NCBI RefSeq assembly: GCF_016863615.1
Contig: NZ_BOPF01000025.1
Location: 100,779 to 164,778, forward strand
Direction of reading: 5' to 3'
Length of the DNA stretch: 64,000 bases
From: Virgisporangium aliadipatigenens
Lineage (GTDB): Bacteria > Actinomycetota > Actinomycetes > Mycobacteriales > Micromonosporaceae
Each line of letters opens with the position of its first letter. The first letter of the stretch is position 1. Below are positions 25,745-35,965 of this stretch, one piece after another. The notes below the pieces were generated by a model. It saw only the letters and a program-made list of their open reading frames with translations. It did no database searches and was not told where the DNA came from. The translations under genes and the position numbers were made by a program.

Positions 25745-26857
25745 ATGCCCCGCCCGGCGTTGCTGCCCGGCATGAGCCGCCTCTTCACGCCGCTGACCCT
25801 GCGCGGGATCACGTTCCGTAACCGCGTCTGGGCCGCCCCCATGTGCCAGTACTCGTCCGTGGACGGGCATCCCACCGACTGGCATCTCGTGCACCTCGGT
25901 GGTATCGCCCGGGGCGGGGCGGGAGCGGTCATCGCGGAGGCGACCGCTGTGCACCCCGACGGCCGGATCTCTCCCGACGACGCCGGCATCTGGAGCGACG
26001 CCCAGGCGGCCGACTACGCCCGGATCACCGCGTTCGTGCGCGGGCAGGGGGCGGTGCCGGGCATCCAGCTGGCGCACGCCGGCCGCAAGGCGTCGACGTT
26101 CGCGCCGTGGAAGGGCCGGGGGAGCGTCCCGGCGTCCGAGGGCGGCTGGACGACCGTGGGCCCGTCGCCGCTCGCGTTCGGCAACTACGTTCCCCCGGTC
26201 GAACTGTCGATCGACGACATCCGCGCCCTCGTGGACGACTGGGCGGCGGCGGCCCGCCGGGCCGTGGCGGCGGGCTACGAGCTGATCGAGATCCACTCGG
26301 CGCACGGCTACCTGCTGCACGAGTTCCTGTCGCCGCTGTCGAACCGGCGCACCGACGCCTACGGCGGCGATCTGGACGGCCGCTCCCGGCTGCTGCGCGA
26401 GATCGTCGACGCCGTGCGCGCGAACGTCCCCGAGCACCTGCCGCTCGCCGTGCGCTTCAGCGCCACGGACTGGGTCGAGGGCGGGCTGACCGTCGAGGAG
26501 GTCGCCGAGATCGCCGCCGGCCTGCCCGAACGCGGGGTCGACCTGGTGGACGTCTCCAGCGGCGGCAACAGCACCGAGCAGAAGATCACCGTGGGGCCGG
26601 GCTACCAGGTGCCGTTCGCCCGCACCGTCCGCGAACGGGCGAAGCTGCCGGTCGCCGCCGTCGGCCTGATCACCGAACCGGCGCAGGCGGAGAAGATCCT
26701 CATCGACGAGTCGGCCGACGTGATCCTGCTCGGCCGTGCACTGCTGCGCGAGCCGACGTGGCCGCAGCGGGCCGCCCTGGAACTGGGCGCCGACCTCGAG
26801 TGGCCGAAGCAGTACGAGCGTTCCCGCCCGACGGGCAGGCTGACCTCGGTCCCGTAG
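25745..26857 (+). CDS. Old Yellow Enzyme family NADH:flavin oxidoreductase (YqjM-like)
   Basis: A 370-residue FMN-dependent ene-reductase with a single TIM barrel. Landmarks are LFTPLTLRGITFRNRVWAAPMCQYSS, where the Cys is the redox-tuning residue of the YqjM class, QLAHAGRKAS with the substrate-binding His, and the barrel motifs IHSAHGYLLHEFLSPLSNRRTD and LLGRALLREPTWP. Such enzymes reduce activated C=C bonds of enones or nitro compounds and often serve in electrophile stress. The ATG at 25745 follows a weak purine-rich stretch. The ATG at 25772, which gives the family-typical MSRLFTPL start, is an equally good choice. It is the last plus-strand gene before a convergent pair and probably does not belong to the lasso locus. 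Confidence 0.9.
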   Translation: MPRPALLPGMSRLFTPLTLRGITFRNRVWAAPMCQYSSVDGHPTDWHLVHLGGIARGGAGAVIAEATAVHPDGRISPDDAGIWSDAQAADYARITAFVRGQGAVPGIQLAHAGRKASTFAPWKGRGSVPASEGGWTTVGPSPLAFGNYVPPVELSIDDIRALVDDWAAAARRAVAAGYELIEIHSAHGYLLHEFLSPLSNRRTDAYGGDLDGRSRLLREIVDAVRANVPEHLPLAVRFSATDWVEGGLTVEEVAEIAAGLPERGVDLVDVSSGGNSTEQKITVGPGYQVPFARTVRERAKLPVAAVGLITEPAQAEKILIDESADVILLGRALLREPTWPQRAALELGADLEWPKQYERSRPTGRLTSVP

Positions 26858-26875
26858 CGGGGGCCGTCCCGGGGA

Positions 26876-26916
26876 CCCGCCGACGACGCTCCCACGATCG
26901 GGTCGTCGCCGGCGGG
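26876..26916. terminator. hairpin between convergent genes
   Basis: CCCGCCGACGAC (26876-26887) pairs with GTCGTCGCCGGCGGG (26902-26916) with one bulge and a loop of about 14 nt. It lies between the Old Yellow Enzyme gene and the convergent DUF3618 gene and could end both transcripts. Confidence 0.55.
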
Positions 26917-26925
26917 GCGGCGCGC

Positions 26926-27528
26926 TCAGGTCGGGTTCTGCGCGGCCTGCCGGGTCCGTTCCGTGGCCTCCTGCGACGAGGAACGGGCCTGCTCGCCGGT
27001 GGTGCGGGCGGCGTCCCGGGCGGTCTCCTTGACCTGCCCGACCGCCTGCCGGACATCGTCTGACAGGTCGTCCTTCACCTCCGTGGCGACGTCCTTGACC
27101 CGGTCGGCGAGGTCGCCGCCGTGCTCCTTGAGCTGCTGGCCGGCGCGCCGTTCGGCGTCGGTGGCCGGGATGAGCGTGGCGGCGAGCAGCCCCACGCCGA
27201 ACGCGATGATCCCGACGGCGATCGGGTTGCCCTGGGTCTGTTCGGCGACGGCGCGTGGTGCGCTCCGCACGGCGTCGGCCGCCTCGTGCGCCTTCTCGCC
27301 GGCGGCGTCACCGACGCGGGACGCCGTGTCGGCCACCGTGGAGGTGGCGCTGCCGGCCGCGTGCCGGGCCTGGTCGGCGCTGCCCATGACGCGCTCCTTC
27401 ACGGCGTTCCAGCGCCGTTGGGTCGCCTTGCGGGGACTGGTCTTCTCGGCGAGCAGGTCGACGTCGCGGGTCAGCGACGCACGGGTGTTCTCGATGTCCT
27501 GCCTCAGCCGGTCGGGTTCCGCAGCCAT
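26926..27528 (-). CDS. DUF3618 family membrane-associated protein
   Basis: A 200-residue protein. The N-terminal DUF3618 motif is LRQDIENTRASLTRDVDLLAEKTSP. A long Ala/Asp-rich amphipathic region follows, then one membrane span (IAVGIIAFGVGLLAATLIPA, about 103-122) and a charged helical tail with repeated VKD/AVGQVKETARD patterns typical of coiled or LEA-like segments. Related proteins occur with Phage_holin_3_6 proteins in actinomycetes and are thought to act at the membrane under stress; no activity is known. The ribosome site AAGGAGGAC precedes the ATG. The first 25 nt overlap the end of the holin-like gene, so the three genes form one unit. Confidence 0.78.
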   Translation of the reverse strand: MAAEPDRLRQDIENTRASLTRDVDLLAEKTSPRKATQRRWNAVKERVMGSADQARHAAGSATSTVADTASRVGDAAGEKAHEAADAVRSAPRAVAEQTQGNPIAVGIIAFGVGLLAATLIPATDAERRAGQQLKEHGGDLADRVKDVATEVKDDLSDDVRQAVGQVKETARDAARTTGEQARSSSQEATERTRQAAQNPT

Positions 27529-27920
27529 TGCGCGTCCTCCTTGATCGTTTCGACGGTGCGCCGGGGGGTGGGGTCGACCGCGCGGAGCCTGGCCCGCCCG
27601 GTCGTGTAGAGAACGGCGCCGATGATCGCCCACACCACCGCGACGATGAGCGCGGCCCAGCCGGCGTCCATGACGTTCGCGAGGCCGAAGACGACGGCGA
27701 AGCTGAGCAGCACCACGGCGAGGTAGCCGGCGAAGCCGGCGCCGCCCAGCAGACCCGCCGCCTTACCGGCCTTCGTCGCCTCCTGCTTCAGTTCGACCCG
27801 GGCCAGTTCGACCTCCTGGCGGAACAGCCGCGACAGGTCGTTGCTGATGTTGCCGATCAGTTCGCCGATCGACGTCTCCGCCACCTCTTCCGAGCGGTCC
27901 TGCGGATGCGGCACGGTCAT
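27504..27920 (-). CDS. phage holin-superfamily (DUF1469) membrane protein
   Basis: A 138-residue protein. A cytoplasmic helical N-terminus (SIGELIGNISNDLSRLFRQEVELARVELKQE) is followed by two adjacent spans (GFAGYLAVVLLSFAVVFGLANV and WAALIVAVVWAIIGAVLYTTG). This is the Phage_holin_3_6/YqjE-like pattern found in chromosomal stress operons, not in phage lysis; no endolysin or phage gene is near. Its ATG overlaps the upstream stop (ATGA) and its end overlaps the DUF3618 gene by 25 nt. Probably a scaffold in the membrane for the two helical partners. Confidence 0.8.
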   Translation of the reverse strand: MTVPHPQDRSEEVAETSIGELIGNISNDLSRLFRQEVELARVELKQEATKAGKAAGLLGGAGFAGYLAVVLLSFAVVFGLANVMDAGWAALIVAVVWAIIGAVLYTTGRARLRAVDPTPRRTVETIKEDAQWLRNPTG

Positions 27921-28651
27921 CGTCTCGCCTCCCGGTCCGGGGCGGCGGGGTACTCCTCCTCGACGACGACCGGCGCGCCGGTCCCCGTGGCGGCGTACTG
28001 GGTGGTCGTGTACTCGCCGGTCGTCACGGTCGACGGCGGCGTGGCGGGCGCCGGCGGTGCGGCCGGCACGGGCGGCGTCCGCGGCGCCACCGTCGCGGGC
28101 GGCGCGGCGGCCGGACGAACGGTGTCGTGGGCCGGCTGTCCCGCGGTCGGATCCGCCTTGGCGACGCTCTTGCCGAGCCGCCCGACGATGAACCCGGTGG
28201 CGAGCGCGGCCGCCACGAACGCCCCGGGGCGCCGGCGGGCGAAGTCCTGCACCTCGGCGAGCACGCCTTCGAGGCCGTTGCGGTCCAGGTAGTCGGCGAA
28301 CTGCCGGCCGCTGTCGGCGACCCGCGACACCATGGTCGCGGCGGGGGTGTCGGTGCGGTCGCCGCGCATCTCGTCGAGGTGGTCGGCGGTCTGGCGGATG
28401 CCGCTGACGAGGCGGTCGTTCTGCGTCCGGGCCTGCTCGCCGAGCCGGTCACGGACGTCGGAGGCCACGCTGCGCGCCTGGGTGCCGGTCTCGGCGGCGA
28501 CCCGTCGCGCCTGCTGCGCCGCCGTCTCCTTGACCTCGCCGGCCGCCTGGCCGGCGGCCTCGGTGCCGTGCTGGACGACATTTCTGGTCTTCGACGCCTG
28601 TCCGTCGGTGGTGCTCGTCGACGGATAGGCGCCGGTGTGTAGGTCGCTCAC
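27917..28651 (-). CDS. helical membrane-associated stress protein
   Basis: A protein of about 244 residues from the GTG at 28651, which is preceded by the ribosome site AAGGAGGAA; an earlier in-frame ATG at 28681 has no such site. Amphipathic helices rich in Ala, Gln and Arg (AAQQARRVAAETGTQARSVA, DRLVSGIRQTADHLDEM) lead to FADYLDRNGLEGVLAEVQDFARRRPGAFVAAALATGFIVGRL, which ends in a hydrophobic hairpin-like span. A Pro/Ala/Thr-rich tail follows. This architecture is common in actinomycete loci with holin-like and DUF3618 proteins. Function is unknown; membrane protection or envelope organisation under stress is a guess. It heads the operon and diverges from furA. Confidence 0.72.
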   Translation of the reverse strand: MSDLHTGAYPSTSTTDGQASKTRNVVQHGTEAAGQAAGEVKETAAQQARRVAAETGTQARSVASDVRDRLGEQARTQNDRLVSGIRQTADHLDEMRGDRTDTPAATMVSRVADSGRQFADYLDRNGLEGVLAEVQDFARRRPGAFVAAALATGFIVGRLGKSVAKADPTAGQPAHDTVRPAAAPPATVAPRTPPVPAAPPAPATPPSTVTTGEYTTTQYAATGTGAPVVVEEEYPAAPDREARR

Positions 28652-28752
28652 GTCTGCTTCCTCCTTGAACCGGTGGGTCACCCCTCCCTTTCCGGAGCGG
28701 CTCGGTTCAATCGCGGAGGGGCGGGCGGTCCCGGACGGTGGTCACATATCGC

Positions 28753-28772
28753 GAGTAGCGAGCTTGCTACTC
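28753..28772. promoter_or_regulatory. 20-bp near-perfect palindrome in the stress/furA divergent region
   Basis: GAGTAGC (28753-28759), GAGCTT, GCTACTC (28766-28772) form a symmetric site lying about 100 bp upstream of the stress trio and 70 bp upstream of furA. It is a plausible regulator binding site for either side. No known consensus is recognised. Confidence 0.45.
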
Positions 28773-28800
28773 TGTGTCAGCACTCGAACGCGCCGAGCGA

Positions 28801-28834
28801 AAACTTGAATTGTTCCAAAGAAGGCGACTATGTT
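28801..28834 (+). promoter_or_regulatory. furA-katG promoter with FurA-box-like sequence
   Basis: AACTTGAATTGTTCCAAAG (28802-28820) is an imperfect dyad resembling the FurA/FurS operators upstream of actinomycete furA genes. It contains TTGAAT (28805-28810) as a -35 element. TATGTT (28829-28834) follows 18 nt later and ends 6 nt before the GTG of furA. Autorepression that is relieved by peroxide is expected. Confidence 0.65.
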
Positions 28835-28836
28835 GA

Positions 28837-31548
<2,712 letters not shown>

Positions 31549-31558
31549 CCCGGTACCG

Positions 31559-31599
31559 AACGGAGGGGTCCGGCCGTTTCGGTCGGGCCCCTTCCGTTT
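31559..31599. terminator. katG terminator hairpin
   Basis: AACGGAGGGG (31559-31568) pairs with CCCCTTCCGTT (31588-31598) with one bulged T. Inner bases TCCGGCC and GGTCGGG extend the stem. It lies 10 nt past the katG stop and also just beyond the convergent sigma operon. Confidence 0.75.
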
Positions 31600-31609
31600 G
31601 GACGGCGGG

Positions 31610-31792
31610 CTATCGGACGATCTCGTGCAGCAGCGTGATCGTCGCACCGGCGGCGGCGACTCCGGCCGCAGGCCCGGCGACGCTCCCGAGTCCGAAGCCC
31701 GCTCCGGTGGCGGCGATCAGGATCACCGCCCACCGCAACGGAAGCCGACTCGGCGTGGTGCCTGGACGGGTTGCCATGCTCGCGCACCTCAC
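31610..31792 (-). CDS. small membrane protein of the sigma operon
   Basis: A 60-residue protein from the GTG at 31792, whose GTGA overlaps the upstream stop; an internal ATG at 31777 would give 55 residues. A basic N-terminus (TRPGTTPSRLPLRW) is followed by two hydrophobic segments (AVILIAATGAGFGLGSV and AAGVAAAGATITLLHEIV). No family is recognised. As the last gene of an ECF sigma operon it could be a small membrane effector or anti-sigma partner, but it lacks a zinc-binding anti-sigma motif. It converges on katG, sharing its terminator. Confidence 0.55.
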   Translation of the reverse strand: MRCASMATRPGTTPSRLPLRWAVILIAATGAGFGLGSVAGPAAGVAAAGATITLLHEIVR

Positions 31793-32247
31793 CGGATCCG
31801 GTCGTGCTGCGGGTTCGTGATTCCCTGTTGCTCGGCGAACTCAAGGTGGATCTTCGCCAGGCGCGAGTATTCCTCTTCCAGCCCCGCCAGCTTGCGTGCG
31901 TGGCCCGACTTCGACCAGCGCATCCGGCCGGTGGCCTGCAGTTCATGCTCCGACATTCGGGAGAAGCGCGGGTCGCCCGCGCAGGCCCGTTGGATGACGT
32001 ACGCGATCTCCCGGGCGCGACCCGCCAGCCACGCGGCCCGGAACTCCTCGGCCTGGCGCCGGTAGGTGCGGGCGAGTTCGTAGTCGTGGGAGGCGGCGTC
32101 CGCACGCCGTGCGGCGGTCAGGGATTCCCCCTGTCGCACGAGGTCCGCGAAGCTCGCCGCGGCACTCGTCGGAGGGGGCGAATCGTCGCTCTCGCAGGCG
32201 TCGCGGATCAGATCCCGGATGGCGTCGTCGCCCTCGTTCGTGGTCAT
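31789..32247 (-). CDS. hypothetical helical protein downstream of ECF sigma factor
   Basis: A 152-residue soluble protein of unknown function. It is highly charged and helical (ELARTYRRQAEEFRAAWLAGRAREIAYVI, HARKLAGLEEEYSRLAKIHLEFAEQQG), suggesting a coiled or bundle fold. It has no membrane span, and its two cysteines do not form an HxxxCxxC zinc motif, so it is not a standard ZAS anti-sigma factor. The ATG overlaps the sigma gene stop as ATGA, and its own stop overlaps the small membrane gene. Tight coupling suggests it controls, or is the main output of, the sigma factor. Confidence 0.6.
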   Translation of the reverse strand: MTTNEGDDAIRDLIRDACESDDSPPPTSAAASFADLVRQGESLTAARRADAASHDYELARTYRRQAEEFRAAWLAGRAREIAYVIQRACAGDPRFSRMSEHELQATGRMRWSKSGHARKLAGLEEEYSRLAKIHLEFAEQQGITNPQHDRIR

Positions 32248-32810
32248 GACAGTTCGTCCCCCCGAAGGATTTCGTCGAGTCGGTGCTGGTGCGGCTTGAG
32301 CGCCGCACGGGTCCGTTCGACATGGGTGCGGGCGGTGGACTCGGCGATGTGCAGTGCGCGGGAGATCTCGGCGTAGGTGTAGTCGTGGACGAAGTAGAGG
32401 ATGACGACGAGTCGACGTACCGGTGGCTGTTCGTCGAGGAGCTCTCGGACGGCGCGATGGAGTGACAGCCGATCGACCAGCGCGTCGACATCCGGTCCCC
32501 GGGGGCAGACGTCGTACACCGCGGTGAACTCGTTCAGCCGGACGCTGCTTCGGTACAGGTCGATGGCCTTGTTTTTCACCGTCGCCAGGAGATATGCGCG
32601 GCTCTCCCGGAGACATCGTCCCGCGTGGCGCTGCCAATCCGTCATCATGCGCAGGTAGGCGTCCTGCACGAGGTCCTTGGTGTCGTGGTCGTTTCCGCCC
32701 GTCCAGCGCCGGGCACCGCGAACTGCCGCGCTGTACGTCAGCGCATGGAACCGCTCGAAGTCGTGGACGACGATGTCATCGGATCTTCGATCGTCGGTGT
32801 GGGAAGGCAC
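32244..32810 (-). CDS. ECF-type RNA polymerase sigma factor
   Basis: A 188-residue sigma-70 family protein with region 2 (TKDLVQDAYLRMMTDWQ and SRAYLLATVKNKAIDLYRS, promoter melting and -10 binding). Region 4 is also present (LHRAVRELLDEQPPVRRLVVILYFVHDYTYAEISRALHIAESTARTHVERTRAALKPH, -35 binding). No extra domain is seen. The GTG start is preceded by GGGAGG. The genes behind it encode no classical anti-sigma factor, so its control is unclear. It would direct polymerase to a small regulon, probably including its own operon. Confidence 0.85.
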   Translation of the reverse strand: MPSHTDDRRSDDIVVHDFERFHALTYSAAVRGARRWTGGNDHDTKDLVQDAYLRMMTDWQRHAGRCLRESRAYLLATVKNKAIDLYRSSVRLNEFTAVYDVCPRGPDVDALVDRLSLHRAVRELLDEQPPVRRLVVILYFVHDYTYAEISRALHIAESTARTHVERTRAALKPHQHRLDEILRGDELS

Positions 32811-32880
32811 GGCCTCACCTCCCGGACGTTGAGGTTCGTGTCATGCGTGTACACGGACGAGCGGCGCCGGATGTCTACAA

Positions 32881-32988
32881 CTCTGGCAAGATTTCCGCTT
32901 CGTCGGCAACGCCGGCACCCAGCCGTCCACCGCGAACTGGATCTACGTCCGCCCCGGCCGCCAGGTCGGGGCGGACGGCCCGGTCAGT
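32881..32988 (+). pseudogene. possible 3' relic of a lost gene
   Basis: Between the sigma operon and glyA lies a stretch that reads, in one plus-strand frame, LWQDFRFVGNAGTQ then PSTANWIYVRPGRQVG. From the TTC at 32893 about thirty consecutive codons have G or C in the third position, with aromatic and Asn residues unusual for accidental reading. There is no start codon or upstream extension. It looks like the last codons of a deleted gene, with the end now running into glyA antisense. The original family is not recognised. The rest of 32811-32980 shows only the glyA terminator. Confidence 0.35.
32947..32976. terminator. glyA terminator hairpin
   Basis: A perfect 10-bp stem, GTCCGCCCCG (32947-32956) with CGGGGCGGAC (32967-32976) and a 10-nt loop, lies just past the glyA stop on the minus strand. 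It has no long T-run, as is common in high-GC actinomycetes. Confidence 0.7.
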
Positions 32989-34399
32989 CCAGCGAAACGC
33001 TCGGGTACAGGGGGAACGGCGCCAGCAGCTCGCTCGCCTGCTTGCTCACCCGGTCGGCGAGGGCCGGGTCGAGTGCGTACTTCGCCTTCGACCCCTCGGC
33101 CGGCGCGGTGCCCGCCAGCACGGTGTGGATCAACTCCGCGATCCGGTCCATCTCGGCGGTGCCGAGGCCGCGGCTGGTGAGCGCCGGCGTGCCGATGCGG
33201 ATGCCGGAGGTGTACCACGCGCCGTTGGGGTCCCGCGGGACGGCGTTGCGGTTGGTCACCACGCCGCTGTCGAGCAGGGCCTGCTCGGCCTGCCGCCCGG
33301 TGAGCCCGAACGGGTGCACGTCCAGCAGCACCAGGTGGTTGTCCGTGCCGCCGGTGACGACCTTGACGCCCCGCGCGACGAGGCCTTCGGCGAGGGCCTG
33401 GCTGTTGGCCACGATCCGCGCGGCGTACGTGGCGAACTCGGGGCGGCGCGCCTCGGCGAACGCGATCGCCTTGGCCGCCATCACGTGGCTCAGCGGGCCG
33501 CCGAGCACCATCGGGCAGCCGCGGTCGACCTGGTCGGCGAGTTCCGGCTGGGCCAGGACGGCGCCACCGCGCGGGCCGCGCAGGCTCTTGTGCGTGGTGG
33601 TGGTGACGATGTGCGCGTGCGGCACCGGGTCGAAGTCGCCGGTGAACACCTTGCCCGCCACGAGGCCGGCGAAGTGCGCCATGTCGACCATGAGCGTGGC
33701 GCCGACCTCCTCGGCGATCTCGCGCAGCGTCGCGAAGTTCACCTTGCGGGGGTAGGCCGAGTAGCCGCCGACGATGACCAGTGGGCGGAACTCGCGGGCC
33801 GTCTCGCGCAGCGCCGCGTAGTCGATCAGACCGGTGGCCGGGTCCACTCCGTAGCTGCGCTGGTCGAACATCTTGCCGGAGATGTTCGGGCGGAAGCCGT
33901 GCGTGAGGTGGCCGCCGGCGTCCAACGACATGCCGAGCATGCGCTGGTTGCCGAACTCGGCGCGCAGCTGCGCCCACTCGGCGTCGGTGAGGTCGTTGAC
34001 CTGGCGCTTCTCGAAGCGCTTGAGCGCGGGGGCCTCCACCCGGTCGGCCAGGATCGCCCAGTAGGCGACGAGGTTGGCGTCGATGCCGCTGTGCGGCTGC
34101 ACGTAGGCGTACGGGGCGTCGAACAGCGCCTTCGCGTGCTCCACGGCGACGGCCTCGACGGTGTCGACGTTCTGGCAGCCGGCGTAGAACCGGCGGCCGA
34201 TCGTGCCCTCCGCGTACTTGTCCGACAGCCAGTTGCCCATCGCGAGAAGAACGGCCGGCGAGGCGTAGTTCTCGCTGGCGATGAGCTTCAACGACTCCCG
34301 CTGGTCGCGCAGCTCCTGCGCGATGGCGTCGGCGATGCGGGGCTCGACGGCGCGGACCACGTCGAGGGCGGAGCGGAATGCGGCGGATTCGGCGTTCAC
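32984..34399 (-). CDS. glyA: serine hydroxymethyltransferase
   Basis: A 471-residue PLP enzyme that converts serine and tetrahydrofolate to glycine and methylene-tetrahydrofolate. The PLP lysine is K271 in [42 protein letters not shown] and [24 protein letters not shown] are standard motifs. An insertion around residues 130-165 ([24 protein letters not shown]) marks the longer of the two actinobacterial forms. The start is taken as the GTG at 34399: on the minus strand TATGGT (34412-34407) ends 7 nt before it. The ATG at 34411 lies inside that -10 element, so a leaderless GTG start fits better. Confidence 0.92.
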   Translation of the reverse strand: MNAESAAFRSALDVVRAVEPRIADAIAQELRDQRESLKLIASENYASPAVLLAMGNWLSDKYAEGTIGRRFYAGCQNVDTVEAVAVEHAKALFDAPYAYVQPHSGIDANLVAYWAILADRVEAPALKRFEKRQVNDLTDAEWAQLRAEFGNQRMLGMSLDAGGHLTHGFRPNISGKMFDQRSYGVDPATGLIDYAALRETAREFRPLVIVGGYSAYPRKVNFATLREIAEEVGATLMVDMAHFAGLVAGKVFTGDFDPVPHAHIVTTTTHKSLRGPRGGAVLAQPELADQVDRGCPMVLGGPLSHVMAAKAIAFAEARRPEFATYAARIVANSQALAEGLVARGVKVVTGGTDNHLVLLDVHPFGLTGRQAEQALLDSGVVTNRNAVPRDPNGAWYTSGIRIGTPALTSRGLGTAEMDRIAELIHTVLAGTAPAEGSKAKYALDPALADRVSKQASELLAPFPLYPSVSLD

Positions 34400-34423
34400 G
34401 CAGCCCACCATATGCGGGCCCGG

Positions 34424-35821
34424 TCAGGGCAGCTTCAGCGGATACGGGATGAACGTGCTGCGGTTCTCGTCGAGGTCGAGCTGGCGGCTGATCGGCGCGG
34501 CGGCCCGCTGCGGGCAGGTGGCGCGCTCGCACGTCTTGCAGCCGGGGCCGATCGGCGTGGCGGCGGCCGAGTCGTGCAGGTCCATGCCGGCCGAGTAGAC
34601 GAGCCGGGCGGCGTGTTTGATCTCGCAGCCGAGGCCGATCGCGTACACCTTGCCGGGCTTGCCGTAGCCGCCGTGATGGCGGGTCACCGTGCGCGCGGTC
34701 CACAGGTAGCGCTGGCCGTCCGGCATCGCGGCCACCTGCGTCACCACGCGGCCCGGCGCGCTGAACGCCTCGTAGACGTTCCACAGTGGACAGGTGCCGC
34801 CGGTGCGCGAGAACGGGAACCCGGTGGCCGACTGGCGCTTGGACATGTTGCCGGCGCGGTCGACCCGCACGAAGGAGAACGGCACCCCGCGCGCCCGCGG
34901 CCGTTGCAGCGTGCTGAGCCGGTGGCAGACCGACTCCCAGCCCATCGCGAAGTGCTCGGTGAGCAGTTCGATGTCGTACCGGTGCGCCTCGGCGGCGGTG
35001 AGGAACTGCTCGTAGGGCAGGATCAGCGCGGCGGCGAAGTAGTTGGCCAGCCCGACCCTGGTGAGGATCTGGGTCTGCACGTCGTCGAAGTGTTCCTCCT
35101 CGACGATCTCGTCGATGACGTGCGCGTACTCGAGCAGCGCCAGCTGCGCGGCCATCCGCATCGCCTCCTGCCCGGCGCGCAGCGACGTCGACAGGTGCAG
35201 GCTGCGCGTGTGGTGCTGGTAGCGGTGCAGGTCGCCGTCGAGCGCACCCGCGTCGTCGTGCACGACCCGGATGCCGTGCCGTTCGGCGAGGCGGGTCGCG
35301 AGGGCGGAGCGCACCCCGCCGCGTCGCAGGTTCATGCCGCGGGCCAGGTCCTCGGCGTCCTCGTCGAGCTGCGGGACGTAGTTCTGCCGGCGGTAGAAGA
35401 ACTCCGTCACCTGGTCGTGCGGGCTGCGCCCGAGCTGGCCCCGGTCGCCGACCAGTTCGGTGAGCTGGTCGGCCACCTGGCGGTAGCGGCGGTGCAGGTC
35501 GATGACGGCCTCGGCCAGCTCGGGCAGGCGGGCGGCGAGTTCGGTCAGGTCGGCCACGGTGCCGGTGCCGGCGAGTGCCTCGCGCAGGCCGGCGACCAGG
35601 TGCGGCGTGTCGCTCTGGGCGAACACTGTCGGTTCGACGCCGAACAGCTCGGTGACCCGGATCAGCACCGGCGCGGTCAGCGGCCGCACGTCGTGCTCGA
35701 TCTGGTTGAGGTAGCTCGGCGAGATGCCGAGGTGGCGGGCGAGGTCCGACTGGCTCAGCCCGCGATCCTCCCGCAGGCGGCGCAGCCGCGCTCCCGCAAA
35801 GATCTTGGCGATGGCTCCCAC
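34424..35821 (-). CDS. RamB/ScfR-family transcriptional regulator of acetate metabolism
   Basis: A protein of about 465 residues. It has an N-terminal XRE-type helix-turn-helix (ARLRRLREDRGLSQSDLARHLGISPSYLNQIEHDVRPL, about 11-48), a central IrrE-like domain and a C-terminal DUF2083-type region with cysteines (GLGCEIKHAAR, GPGCKTCERATCPQR). This is the RamB/MSMEG short-chain acyl-CoA regulator layout. RamB controls isocitrate lyase in corynebacteria and mycobacteria, and here it diverges from aceA-aceB. The start is unclear. The GTG at 35821 is followed by GAIAKIFAGARLR, but GGGAGG directly abuts it, so a TTG at about 35841 or another start is possible. It likely binds the 144-bp divergent region. 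Confidence 0.85.
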   Translation of the reverse strand: MGAIAKIFAGARLRRLREDRGLSQSDLARHLGISPSYLNQIEHDVRPLTAPVLIRVTELFGVEPTVFAQSDTPHLVAGLREALAGTGTVADLTELAARLPELAEAVIDLHRRYRQVADQLTELVGDRGQLGRSPHDQVTEFFYRRQNYVPQLDEDAEDLARGMNLRRGGVRSALATRLAERHGIRVVHDDAGALDGDLHRYQHHTRSLHLSTSLRAGQEAMRMAAQLALLEYAHVIDEIVEEEHFDDVQTQILTRVGLANYFAAALILPYEQFLTAAEAHRYDIELLTEHFAMGWESVCHRLSTLQRPRARGVPFSFVRVDRAGNMSKRQSATGFPFSRTGGTCPLWNVYEAFSAPGRVVTQVAAMPDGQRYLWTARTVTRHHGGYGKPGKVYAIGLGCEIKHAARLVYSAGMDLHDSAAATPIGPGCKTCERATCPQRAAAPISRQLDLDENRSTFIPYPLKLP

Positions 35822-35852
35822 CTCCCGTAGCAGTTCTGTCAACGTACGCCTT

Positions 35853-35866
35853 AGCAAGTTGGCAAA
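35853..35866. promoter_or_regulatory. RamB-box-like site between ramB-like gene and aceA
   Basis: AGCAAGTTGGCAAA resembles the RamB half-site AAGTTTGCAAA known from corynebacterial aceA/aceB promoters. It lies about 100 bp upstream of aceA and 32 bp from the regulator start, so one site could serve both directions. A second weaker sequence, GTGAACTTCGCA (35874-35885), follows. Confidence 0.5.
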
Positions 35867-35965
35867 ACGCGCGGTGAACTTCGCATTACTTGGCTTTTTC
35901 CGTATCTCGACCGCCCGGTGTGGCTCGTGTGACCGTGGTGACAACCACCACCCAGGGAGCACACG

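Noticed and set aside
27504..27920. Prophage remnant suggested by the holin-family hit
   Set aside because: No endolysin, capsid, integrase or attachment repeats are nearby; this holin-superfamily branch is chromosomal and sits with DUF3618 partners.
32594..35830. Plus-strand frame of over 1,000 codons across glyA and the RamB-like gene
   Set aside because: The product is repetitive Arg/Val/Gly-rich sequence; the opposite strand encodes two complete known proteins with intact active sites.
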